From Zygaena filipendulae (lineage: Eukaryota; Arthropoda; Insecta; Lepidoptera; Zygaenidae): 64,000 nt of DNA. The translations under genes and the position numbers were made by a program. Position 1 is the first letter of the stretch. Every line of letters begins with the position of its first letter. Where the stretch lies: assembly GCA_907165275.2 (NCBI GenBank), contig OU015675.1, positions 2,869,501 to 2,933,500 on the forward strand, read 5' to 3'. The notes under the pieces are model-generated. The model searched no databases. It was not told the DNA's origin and saw nothing but the letters and a program-made list of their open reading frames with translations. Positions 45,497 to 55,047 of this stretch are shown in pieces.

Positions 45497-46447
45497 CAGG
45501 GGGGCAATTCTCGCACATTCGAAGTAGACTCGGACTCGAGATAAAGTTCGAATTCGAACATTAAATCGAGATGAAGTCAAGTTGAGCAATTCTCGACATG
45601 TCGACTTCGACATTTCTCGAATGAAAGCCGTTCGAACTGCTTCGACTGGTCGGAAGCGGTCGAGACGTAAATTTCGAATTCGAATCTTCATAAATGTCCA
45701 ATAGCGGTGTCGTGCGTGACAGTTTCAGAAGTTGTTGTTGTTTTTTATCTTCGCCCCATCTGGGACAGGCAAGGGACGTTGAGCCATACAGCCAAGTCAT
45801 ATGTTACAGTTTTAGAAGTTTATTATGTATTAGTAAATATACTCCGTATTAAGTGTTATGGTGGTAATTAACTGCAACTTCATAGCTTAAAGTTCCGATT
45901 AAGCATCGAAATGCATATCAGCAACCCAATTGGATGTAAATATAACTTCAGAAAAAAAAACAAGGGAATCGTATTCTATACAGCCAATTCAGGCTGTATG
46001 AACTACGATCCCTTTGCCTTCCCCAAAAACGGGTAAAAACAAAAACTAATATTATGCATCACGATCCGTACTACGCAAACTAATTTAAACAAAATTAAAG
46101 TGATGTTGTAAAAGTGATAAAAGTAAGAACTTTTCTTTTTTTTGGTACAAATATATTGTAAAATATGTTAGTTCTTGATATAAAACGATGCACACTATTT
46201 AAAAACTTTAAAAAGCTGCTGCCTTTTTAGCTCCAGATGAATCATGTAGAATGGAATGGATACGGCTTTCGAATAAGCTTTTACTAGCAACATTTTACAC
46301 TATAAACTCGAAGTCTAGTTCGATTTGTGTTGAGAATAGGAGATACGAAGAAACAGGTTCGAGTATCGAGATTTTGTGGTCGACATAGGGATCGAACAGC
46401 AATCTCGAGTTCGAGATTTTTTCGAAGGAGGCGAGAATTGGGTCCCA
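45497..46447. mobile_element. DNA element with GGG--CAATTCTCGC ends, TCGA-rich
   Basis: The left end GGGGGGCAATTCTCGC and right end GCGAGAATTGGGTCCC are inverted, and each is followed by TTCGAA within 10 bp. The subterminal regions are extraordinarily rich in TCGA and TTCGAA. Both flanks are the same 15-bp repeat (GACACTGGAATGTAC), so the element sits inside a short repeat array. Open frames here are low-complexity translations, not genes. Confidence 0.6.
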
Positions 46448-46510
46448 GCACTGGAATGCGCGACACTGGATTGTACGACACCGGAATGTACAGCACCGGA
46501 ATTGGTGACA
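46448..46510 (+). repeat. 15-bp tandem array (GACACCGGAATGTAC)
   Basis: About four imperfect units, continued by one or two at 45472-45496 on the other side of the inserted element. Translated, they give five-residue repeats (for example D-T-G-M-Y), which explains several overlapping frames. Confidence 0.75.
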
Positions 46511-47091
46511 CCGCTCCTATTGGTCGATGAAATCACGCCTCCTTTCTTTGTGCTCGTTTACGTTACTTACCTAAATACTGGGTCAAGTTATTTGTCAAAT
46601 ACGGCACATATATTTTATGTTAGATTTTTTGGTGATGATTATTAGGTTTTATGTTAGCGTTTATGCCCATTACGTTATTATGTTACAGTCTATAGGCAGG
46701 ATAATCAAACAACGGACCACTCTATATATTTTACTGTATAGACTTAGAGTACAATACACTAAATCTGGTCCCTTAGTTTACACCTTATAATTATTATTTC
46801 CACGAGCTATGTGCCCTGTACAGATTGTACAGATTATAAAAGTTACGAAAAGAAAGGAACCAAAACTGTATTAACTGGCGAACGGGAAGCGACTGGCGAG
46901 CGGTTAGCTTCGCCTGATTTACGTCACCTTTCCTACACCTATCCTATAGTAGGTACTAGTGTGGCGATGATGTCACTATAAGCTATTTATTGAAATAAGT
47001 AAAAAGTAATGAGAACATTACTATCGGGGCCACATCATAAACAGATTTCAAAGTAGTATACCCGACATTCTTTATTAGGTTAGGTTCTTAC

Positions 47092-47165
47092 TGATGACCA
47101 GGTCTCGCGAGCCGAGCGAGCGTAGCGAGCGTGCCGCGGTAGCGGCCGGCGATGCGCTAAAGACA
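47092..47165. repeat. Left arm of a GC-rich inverted repeat
   Basis: GAGCCGAGCGAGCGTAGCGAG continuing to GCCGCGGTAGCGGCCGGCG is the inverse of 48170-48222. The similarity includes a GGTTAGGTT on the outer side. The pair brackets exons 1 and 2 of the gene at 47667. Confidence 0.8.
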
Positions 47166-47414
47166 AAATAAGGTGACATTTATTTGATTAATTCTTAGGT
47201 GTGACCACGAAGTTTCGATATATTATGCAAAAAAAAAGAATATAACAAGTTGTAACAATTCATTAAAGTAAAAATTATAATTACGTTACCAAATATTACA
47301 CTTGGACTTGTTATTTGAATTTCCATCAGATTTTGAGACAGTAACTACTAACTACCTACTACCTGCATTGTATTGAATACTACTAAACGGAGCACGAAGT
47401 CGGCTAGGCCATGA

Positions 47415-47508
47415 AATCCGGTGTCGCCAATTCCGGTGCTGTACATTCCGGTGTCGTACAATCTCGTGTCGTGCATTCCGGTGTCGCCTTTTCCGGTGCT
47501 GTACAATA
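47415..47508 (-). repeat. 15-bp tandem array, opposite orientation
   Basis: The same unit as 46448-46510, reverse complement, about six copies (CATTCCGGTGTCGTA type). With the earlier array it forms a long-range inverted arrangement about 0.9 kb apart. Confidence 0.75.
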
Positions 47509-47666
47509 CAGGGACTCACTCTGTGTTAACTGTTAATTGTTCTCTCTGGCCCCACATAGAAAAATCGCTTGTATTTATGCGTTTTTATCAACTTTTTAGT
47601 ATTAAGTGAATTATTTTTGTTATTGCATTAATTCATACGTATCTTGCAATTCAAGTGATATATGGA

Positions 47667-49032
47667 ATGGAAACTGTAGCAAGCAGTGATACGAACAAGT
47701 AAGTAAAGTTTTATATTTACTGTTTAAAACAAGTACCTATTTTCTGTTTAAAAACGCTTAATATTTTTTGAGTGTTAACTATTTACATACATAACAGGGA
47801 GAGAATAGGAAAAACATGTGCTCAGCGTCAAAAAGAGTACAGGATGAGGAAAAAAATCGAAAAACAACTTCAGATCCCAAAAAAGATACCAAAAACAAAA
47901 GCTGAATACTCTCAACAATACCGGAAAAATCTCAAAAATAAACAACTAAGTGAAACAATTATTCTTGCCAGGTATGATAATATCTTACACATGAGAAGGA
48001 AGGACTGTACATTAAGCACCCTCGATTTTTAATAGTTACAATTTTTTTTTGGATAGAATAGTGTGTTTATAGTGTATTTCTCAAATCCGCAAATTACGGA
48101 AATTCATAATTTTCGAGAAAAAAAAATAATAAAAACCTTACTCAATTTACGATAATATTTTGACTATGGCGCTTCGCCGGCCGCTACCGCGGCACGCTCG
48201 CTGCGCTCGCTCGGCTCGCGCGACTTCGTCAACAGTGCAAACCTAACCTAACCAACTCAAGTTTAACAAATTTTCATTTTCATTAGCAAATTATAATAAT
48301 CAAAGATAATAAATAATATAATCACTTTATCCGAATGTAAAACGAAACAATTCTTACAAAGTCAATGGCAAATGGTTGACACATCGCGGAGTTTTGTATG
48401 AAATTGTGAAACTTTAGTATTTTTTTTCTCGAAAACGATGAGTTTCCGTAACTAGGGATTTTATATGAAGTTATATTAAGCAAAGTCCCACACACATAAA
48501 AAATATGAAGCTCTAAATCGCGGGTGCTTATTGTACAGTTGAGCCCATGAGAATAAACAATTTATTTCTTTTTAAACTAATCCTTACTATTATAAATAGG
48601 TACTAAAGTGAGTTAGTTTGTTGAGGTTTTTATAGTAGAATTCCCATAAGAATTCTGAAATCAACACAGGTAAAACTAAGGGGAACAGCAAGTAACAATA
48701 TAAAAATTATACTTACTAATATTTTTTTCATATTTTTCAGAAGGAAAAAAAATGCTGAACGTGCTAAAAGGTATAGAGAAAGATTAAAATTAAAAAAGCA
48801 ACACGCTGAACTTTACTCTTCATTATCATCAAAAGAAGATTCATTATTGACTGTATTAATAAAAAATGAGCAAGAAATCTATAGTCACTGTGACTTAAAC
48901 TGTGAAAAATTAATTATTAATCAGTGTCAAATGCCGATAAATCAAATTCTACCATCAATGAATAATGAAGCACAGCATGTAATAAGCCCTTATCAATTTA
49001 AGTCCCATATAAGGAACATGATAAATGTTTAA
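47667..49032 (+). CDS. Three-exon gene, 165-aa protein with basic Y-R repeats
   Basis: The exons are 47667-47698, 47798-47971 and 48741-49032, with GTAAGT and GTATGA donors and CAG acceptors. Both introns are phase 2, and the joined frame runs from ATG to TAA. The first 100 residues hold three similar basic repeats: C-A-Q-R-Q-K-E-Y-R-M-R-K-K, K-A-E-Y-S-Q-Q-Y-R-K-N and N-A-E-R-A-K-R-Y-R-E-R-L-K. They are likely helical and nucleic-acid binding. The last 60 residues are neutral and unrecognised. Layout and repeats match the gene at 22156, which precedes the Helitron. No Helitron nuclease or helicase follows here. It could be a host gene, or a Helitron N-terminal region now standing alone. It ends 174 bp before the first exon of the piggyBac gene. 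Confidence 0.6.
48168..48240. repeat. Right arm of the GC-rich inverted repeat, in intron 2
   Basis: CGCCGGCCGCTACCGCGGC through GCTCGCTCGGCTCGCGCGAC. It is inverted relative to 47092-47165, with about 50 bp nearly identical, and an outer AACCTAACCTAACC. Confidence 0.8.
48578..48695 (+). mobile_element. Decayed Lep1-like Helitron copy
   Basis: TCCTTACTATTATAAATAGG, then AATTCCCATAAGAATTCTGAAAT and AGGGGAACAGCAAGT. The hairpin is lost. Confidence 0.45.
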
Positions 49033-49206
49033 TACCAAATGCCTTATTTTGTGAAACAAACAACAACAACATAGAGAGAGACTGACTTTTGCTTTGTTGA
49101 GTAGTAGTGTGACTGGTTCTCTTTTTTAAAAAATTGCTCAATTAACTAAATCTTAATCCACATACTTACCTACCTTGGCACTTAGTATTCTGAACTACTC
49201 TTGCAG

Positions 49207-52200
49207 CTACCACTACCACCCCTCCTGACATTCAAAGATAGATTCAACAGAATCACACCAGAAGATATGAAGGAACCAATCGTATCCGATTTCGTTGCTG
49301 TAAGACTCAAAGTAGAACCACATTCTGATGAAGAATCTGTGAGTTGAATTTATTTGTACAAAACATTACCCACCCACTTCAATTGCAATGTATAACTTGG
49401 AAAGTTTGTACTTTGTATCTAACTTGTCTGCACTTTTCATCAAATCTTGCAAACTTTTTTAATTTCATTCTGCACTTTTTTCAAACTACTGTACCTACTG
49501 TCAAACATTGTTTTTATGTTTGTATATGTTTTCAGGACATGAAGTTATCCAATATTAATTATGATAAAGGAGAGAACAAAATGGGTGTAGACAGTGAAAT
49601 GGAACCACCCCCGCCTGAGTTTGCTGTGATTAAAGTGGAGCGGGATTATGATCAGGAATCTGTAAGGAGAACCCAACATTAATACTATACCGTTTAAGGT
49701 GGCCATTGTACAGGGTTAGTCGAAAGAAGGGGGCAGTAAAAAGCATTCCAAAACTTCACATGAATATTTTTTATTTTCTAATAATGAAAATAATATTGAC
49801 TTTCGTACTATAACGAAAACAAACAGTGCACAAACTTTATTAAAAGACAAAAGTTGGTCTGACAAATTATTTATTAGGTAATTATTGTGAACTAGCTGTG
49901 CCCCGAAGTTTCACCCGCGTGAGTTTGGAATTCCCACAGGAACTATTTTTTTTTATAATAAAAGTAGCCTTAGTTACTCTTCATATCATCAGCTATCTGC
50001 CAGTGAAAATCCCGTTAAAATCGATCCACCTGAACAGTTTCAGAGATTAGCCGAAACAAATAGACAGACAGACAAAAATTTCAAACAAAAAATGTTTTAT
50101 GTAAGTACCGTATACTACCTATATACTTTCATATGAAAATACCTATATAGATAGGCTTTTAGTGAAAAGGTTGTAAGTTTGTGACGTTGTAGGGGGTAAT
50201 CTCTGGATCTACTGAACCGATTTTGAAAATTCTTTCACTTATAGGAAGCTACAGTGATCCTGAGTGTTATAGGTTACTTTTCATTCCGGAATTCCCGCGG
50301 GAACTCCGGAGATTGTGAGTTGGTAATCTGTGGATCTACTGAACTGATTTTGGAAATTCTTTCACTTATAGATAGGAAGCAATCTTGAGTGACATAAATA
50401 AGGTACTTTTTATCCCGGATTTCCAGCGGATCCTCCGAAATTCCCGCGGGTGAAACCGCGAGGGTCAGCTTGTTTATTATATTTTCAGGACTCGAAACCA
50501 TCCAGTGTGAATTACAATAGTGGAGAGAACGAAACGGGTGTGCACGGTGAGATCAGGCCGTCATCGCCCCATTTCAAAATGTTCAAAGTGGAGCCAGGTC
50601 ATGACCAGGATTCTGTAAGGAGAACCCAAGATTTATACTATACCTTTTAAGTGGGTTATTGTACGAGTGGGGGGGGGGGGATATTTATTTATTTATTTAT
50701 TGCTTACTAAGTGTTCAAAAACTTCACATAAAAACTCATCTGTAAATCTCTAGTAATATTATAAATGTGAAAGTAACTCTGTCTATCTATCTGTCCGTCC
50801 GTTACGCTTTCACGTCTTAACAGCTCAACCGATCATCATGACATTTTGTACACACGTTTTCATAGGTACAGAGAAACCGCGGGTGAAACCGCGGGGCACC
50901 GCTAGTATTATATATTTATGGCAAAGTTACTTAAGCATCGTCTACTCTCGTTTTTACTATCACGTTTTGTTGTTTAAGGAACTGAATGAACCATTTGGTG
51001 AAGGACGAAACGCTTGGAGCTCGGCACCATTCGTACCTGATATTTCTGATTTCGATAACTATGTCGCCGGAATTCTAACGGACAATGTTAATCTCCATTC
51101 TGAATCGACTGAGATCGATTGTTTCATGCATTTCTTTGGTATAGAAATCGTATCGAAGTTAGTGGAATTCATCAACGCTCAGCACCAAAATATTATTCGA
51201 GACAGCGACATAAGGCTCCATTCGAGGATAGAGAAATGGCGCGAAGTCACCGTTGCGGAAATGTACATCTTTCTAGCCGTAACCTTTCTGTTTACCAGAA
51301 ATAAACATTTGACAATTGAAGAGCATTGGTCTACTGATCATTTGCTGCAGTCACCAATATTTTCCAAAACGATGGCCCGTAATCGTTATACCACGATACT
51401 CGGTCTACTTAGGTTTTCCCCGCCAGACGTAGACTCTTCGCACGTTCTGAAGGATGTTTTACCTCTGGTAAGTCACGTTAAGAGAACATTTAGAAGAACA
51501 TTGGCGCCTCACCGGGACCTTTGTGTATATGAAAGTACAATGCCATTTAAAGGGTACACTTCAACCAAACAACACATGCCAAACAAAGGGAACAGGTTCG
51601 GTGTCAAATTCTTCATATTGTGCGACGTGAAAACAAAATTAATCATTGATTTTATTATCTACTGCGGGACTCGAACCGAGATTGAGGACGCGGCCAGTTT
51701 GGGAGTCCCAGGCGCTGCAGTGGCGACATTAGTGAAAGATCTGATGCATGAGCATAGACGCCTGTACGTAGATAACTGGTTTTCCAGTACAAAACTCTTC
51801 CAACACTTGTACGACCATCAGACTTACGCCTGTGGCACGGTCACACCGGACAGACTGAAAAAGGATGGTGTCACAGAATTTAAATCTCTTAAAAAAGGAG
51901 AAATCGATGCCAAATACAAGAAACCGCTTATGGCTTTAAAATATAAGGACAATACGGATATCTACATGCTGTCTACCTTCCATACGGCTGTGTCAAAGCC
52001 TGCGACAAAATGTAATAGGGTAATAGGATTGTCCAATACGAAACCAGACGTCGTGATAGATTACAAATTAAAGAAGGCGACTGTTGACAATTCCGACATG
52101 CTACTGCATTCAGTTCCGGGCATAAGAAAGAGTAGAGTGTGGCAAAAGAAATTAGGTCTGCATCTCGTCGATTTGTGCATGTTAAACGCTCATGCGGTTT

Positions 52201-52532
52201 ATGGAATACTTCACGACAGTAAGAAAACCTTGGCCGATTTCCAATTGGGTGTCATCCGGCAGTTGATCGAGAGATACAAAGCCCACGAGCTGGAGCACTG
52301 CCCGCCGACGACGGCGCAGTCGGTGTCGGCGCTGCGGCTGTCGGCGGCGCACCTCGCGGCGCACATGCCCGAGTACACGCGGGGCAAGAAGTCGCGGCCG
52401 TGCTTCGTGTGCCAGCACACCGCGCTCAGGCAGAGATGTCGCAAGGAGTCGCGGTTCTTCTGCCAGGTCTGTCAAGTGACGTTGTGTGTCACTCCGTGTT
52501 TCAAAATTTATCACAAGGACGAGGAATTTTAA
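49207..52532 (+). CDS. piggyBac transposase-derived gene with psi-K-x-E 5' exons
   Basis: The exons are 49207-49338 (C), 49536-49661 (A4), 50489-50614 (A5) and 50979-52532, all phase 0, for 645 residues. The true start is either an unseen upstream exon or ATG 49267 in exon C. Each of C, A4 and A5 ends with L/I/F-K-V-E and an acidic E-S or D-S just before the donor. A4 and A5 are paralogues of A1-A3. The last exon is a full piggyBac transposase (DDE_Tnp_1_7). Motifs include V-D-N-W-F-S-S (second Asp), T-V-D-N-S-D-M (third Asp) and a C-terminal cross-brace Cys/His finger (C-F-V-C, C-Q-V-C, C-V-T-P-C, H). The first catalytic site reads C-V-Y-E-S where D-E is expected (Tyr codon 51528-51530). No TTAA-flanked terminal repeats were found. 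Intact frame, lost catalysis and host-type exons argue for domestication as a DNA-binding protein. Confidence 0.78.
49893..50100 (-). mobile_element. Lep1-like Helitron between exons A4 and A5
   Basis: CTAGCTGTGCCCCGAAGTTTCACCCGCG, AATTCCCACAGGAACT, then TCAGAGATTAGCCGAAACA. It is the same subfamily as 29736 and 36783. Confidence 0.65.
50180..50473 (+). mobile_element. Two overlapping or tandem Lep1-like Helitron copies abutting the A5 acceptor
   Basis: Two similar segments carry GGTAATCTCTGGATCTACTGA / GGTAATCTGTGGATCTACTGA (50198 and 50322). The second ends with CGCGGGTGAAACCGCGAGGG and then TCAGCTTG, only about 15 bp before the TTTTCAG of exon A5. Confidence 0.65.
50745..50910 (+). mobile_element. 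Lep1-like Helitron in the last intron of the piggyBac gene
   Basis: TCTAGTAATATTATAAATGTG to CGCGGGTGAAACCGCGGGGCACCGCTAGT. Its end is about 70 bp upstream of the piggyBac exon. The frame that appears to extend the transposase upstream to 50838 is translated repeat. Confidence 0.8.
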
Positions 52533-52807
52533 ATTTTAACGAAAACGAAACATACTCAGCCTTATTATGTGCGCTACATGTGAGATTAGAATTATTTTGA
52601 TCAGCCACCAGAAGACTTGATTGATTGCTTGTGAAAGGTAGAAGTTATCATGTACGGGGAGCACTAATTTTTTCGCTCTCGTCCTTTCAATATCGCTTCA
52701 TTTTCTATACAAAAAAAAAACGCTTTAACATTACGACGATATCGACAGACGAGAGCGAAATAATTCGTGCTCGGATACTGTGCTTGACAGTGCGCTGGCG
52801 ATACTAA

Positions 52808-53137
52808 CAATGGGGATGTGGACTACTTTTGAAAATCAAAATTCTAATTAGTCCGTCAGTTAGGAAATAAAAAAACAATGGACACGTATTTTTTGCTTTT
52901 TAAATAAATTAAAATATACAGGGATAAAGTGCATTAAAGTTAGGGTGAGGGGGTCGTGACGTCACTAACCGCTAAAACTGCCATACACACTGTCAGAATA
53001 GTGACGTCACGCGAAATTTCAACTCAATATATCGCCGCTATTTTTTTTTACGTAAAAAAAGAAAAAATACGTGTACCATATTTTTTAATAATCTACAAGA
53101 CGGACTAAAAAATAAAAAATAGTCAACATGCCCATTG
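52808..53137. mobile_element. 330-bp MITE, full copy, with two TGACGTCA palindromes
   Basis: The ends CAATGGGGATGTGGACTA and (inverted) CAATGGGCATGTTGACTA match. Similarity continues imperfectly through TAGTCCGTC and ACACGTATTTTTT. TGACGTCA occurs at 52957-52964 and 53002-53009. Half copies are at 34108 and 44782. Confidence 0.8.
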
Positions 53138-53370
53138 TAGCGATAGCTAATGATAGGTAATGGTGGAATTTAAACCGCCTTTTGGTGAAATTCAGAATTT
53201 TAGTAATTACTCTCTGAGATACAAATTACTCAAACCAGGAATGACACAAGAAATTCAAATATTAATTAAGTATGGCAACACTTAGGTTTTCACTCCTCAA
53301 AAAGCGTGAAAAAAATAGAACAGAATAATTTTTATTGCGCAACAGACGCACAAAATTTACTTTATAATAA

Positions 53371-53600
53371 ACTAGCTGTCCCGCGCGCTTTCACCCGCGA
53401 TAGTTTCAAAGTTCCCGCGGAATTGTTCCATACAAACTTTGCAACCTGTTTTCATCCCCTTAGGGGTTGAATTTTCAAAAATCCTTTCTTATCGGATACC
53501 TACTTCATACAAAGAACACACCCTCCAAGTTTCAGGTCTCAGGCGGTTTAGGCTGTGCGTTGATCCATCAGTCATTCAGGACAAAAGCATTTTATATGTA
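53371..53600 (-). mobile_element. Lep1-like Helitron, divergent subfamily
   Basis: CTAGCTGTCCCGCGCGCTTTCACCCGCG, then TTTTCATCCCCTTAGGGGTTG and TCAAAAATCCTTTCTTA. The last string is also in the 3127 copy, so the two form one subfamily. Confidence 0.65.
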
Positions 53601-55040
53601 CTTATAGATTTACAAACAAATTCGTTATAAGTATAAGTTGTATGACTTGCTATTAAGTTTATGATGCTACTTGTATATAATTAACGATCTCAGTTTCAAT
53701 TAAGTTATGAATATAAGTTTATTATACAAAAACCTATTTTAGTGACATTCCTTATTTTGCCCCTGTAACCTTCAAATAGCCTTACTCCCGCGATTTCAAC
53801 CGCATGAGTCTCGGTACTCCCGCAGGACCTCTTTCCTCCTCGAGATTAAAAGTATCCTATGAGAATCAGGGATACTGGGTAATGGATATATTATCAGTAT
53901 TATTTTTTAGAATCGGTTCGGTAGTTCCCAAAATTACACTCTGACATGACAAAACAAAGACTGCAAATTCATACAAAATTTATTGTATTATCATAATTTT
54001 TTTATAATACTTCGTTACGAGATATTATAAAAGATTACCTAGTGACTCAATTTTTTTTTAATTATTATGTACCTGACTACAAATAATTGTTGCGTTAGTT
54101 CTTTTTTATTGTAATTTATAATTTATAATAATATGATACGAAAAATACAAACGTTTGCACTTAGCCTAAATGTTAATTCATTGATTATAATACATATTTC
54201 TAGTTTCTAAGTTCGTAATTTACACAACTTTGGTTATAAGGTAACTAGTTAGGCACTTAATGTATGTATGTACCTAGTTAACCAATAAATATATTTCGAG
54301 TCTATTTTACATATTTTATTTTTATCTTATCCTCTCTTTATAACTTCGATTACGTCTACGAATTTTATGGTGGTCTTCGTTGATTATTATACAATAACTT
54401 ATATTTATGGGGACAAAATCGAAGTGTTTATCGATCGAAAATCGATGTTTTCTTACTCTTCCGAATTTAAGACTGTCAGTCTACAATCTTACTAAAACTA
54501 TTAGTCACAAAACTGACCTCAGTCTAAATTCAAGTTTCACGTTTTTACATTCTGAACACTTTTGAATAAACTTTACGTTCAAACTATCAGTTAAACCAGC
54601 ACAATTCACGCCATAGGGATATTACACATAGAGCGCTATTTTTTTAATTGAAGATCAGAACCAATCCATCTATGCATTGGCATGTAGAGATTTTATCTAG
54701 GAATGGGGCACCCGCTAGCTGGACTGACCTGTCATGTATTGAGATAATAATAACTTCAATCACTCATCACTTTCCTGTTTACCATAGATAATATGGCCTC
54801 TTTCATCATTGCTCACCCTGCCTCGATCTCCTAAAATCTTAAAAGAGATTATAATATAAATCGTCAATAGTGCCGATTTTTCTAGGGTGGGAAAATAAGT
54901 TTCTAGGGTGGGTATTGTCCACCCTGCCGCCCCGCTAGCTACGCCTATGAATCTATGCGTTCGCGAGCGGCGCGCCATTAGCGTAGTAAGCCGTTTCCAC
55001 CACACTTGAATTTCCATCGCAACGTGCACTGACTGCACTT
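53601..55040. other. AT-rich 3' flank of the membrane-protein gene
   Basis: A degraded Helitron-like piece (53780-53960) is visible. The remainder has no coding frame of note. Part may be the 3' UTR of the minus-strand gene that ends at 55048. Confidence 0.4.
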
Positions 55041-55047
55041 GTATGCA

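Noticed and set aside
45464..46645. Several overlapping 70-90 aa frames with five-residue repeats
   Set aside because: They are translations of a 15-bp tandem array and a TCGA-rich element, open on both strands because the unit is a multiple of three.
50838..50978. Upstream extension of the piggyBac frame to an ATG at 50838
   Set aside because: These codons are the end of a Lep1-like Helitron repeat plus intron. A splice acceptor at 50977-50978 gives a better start, in phase with exon A5.
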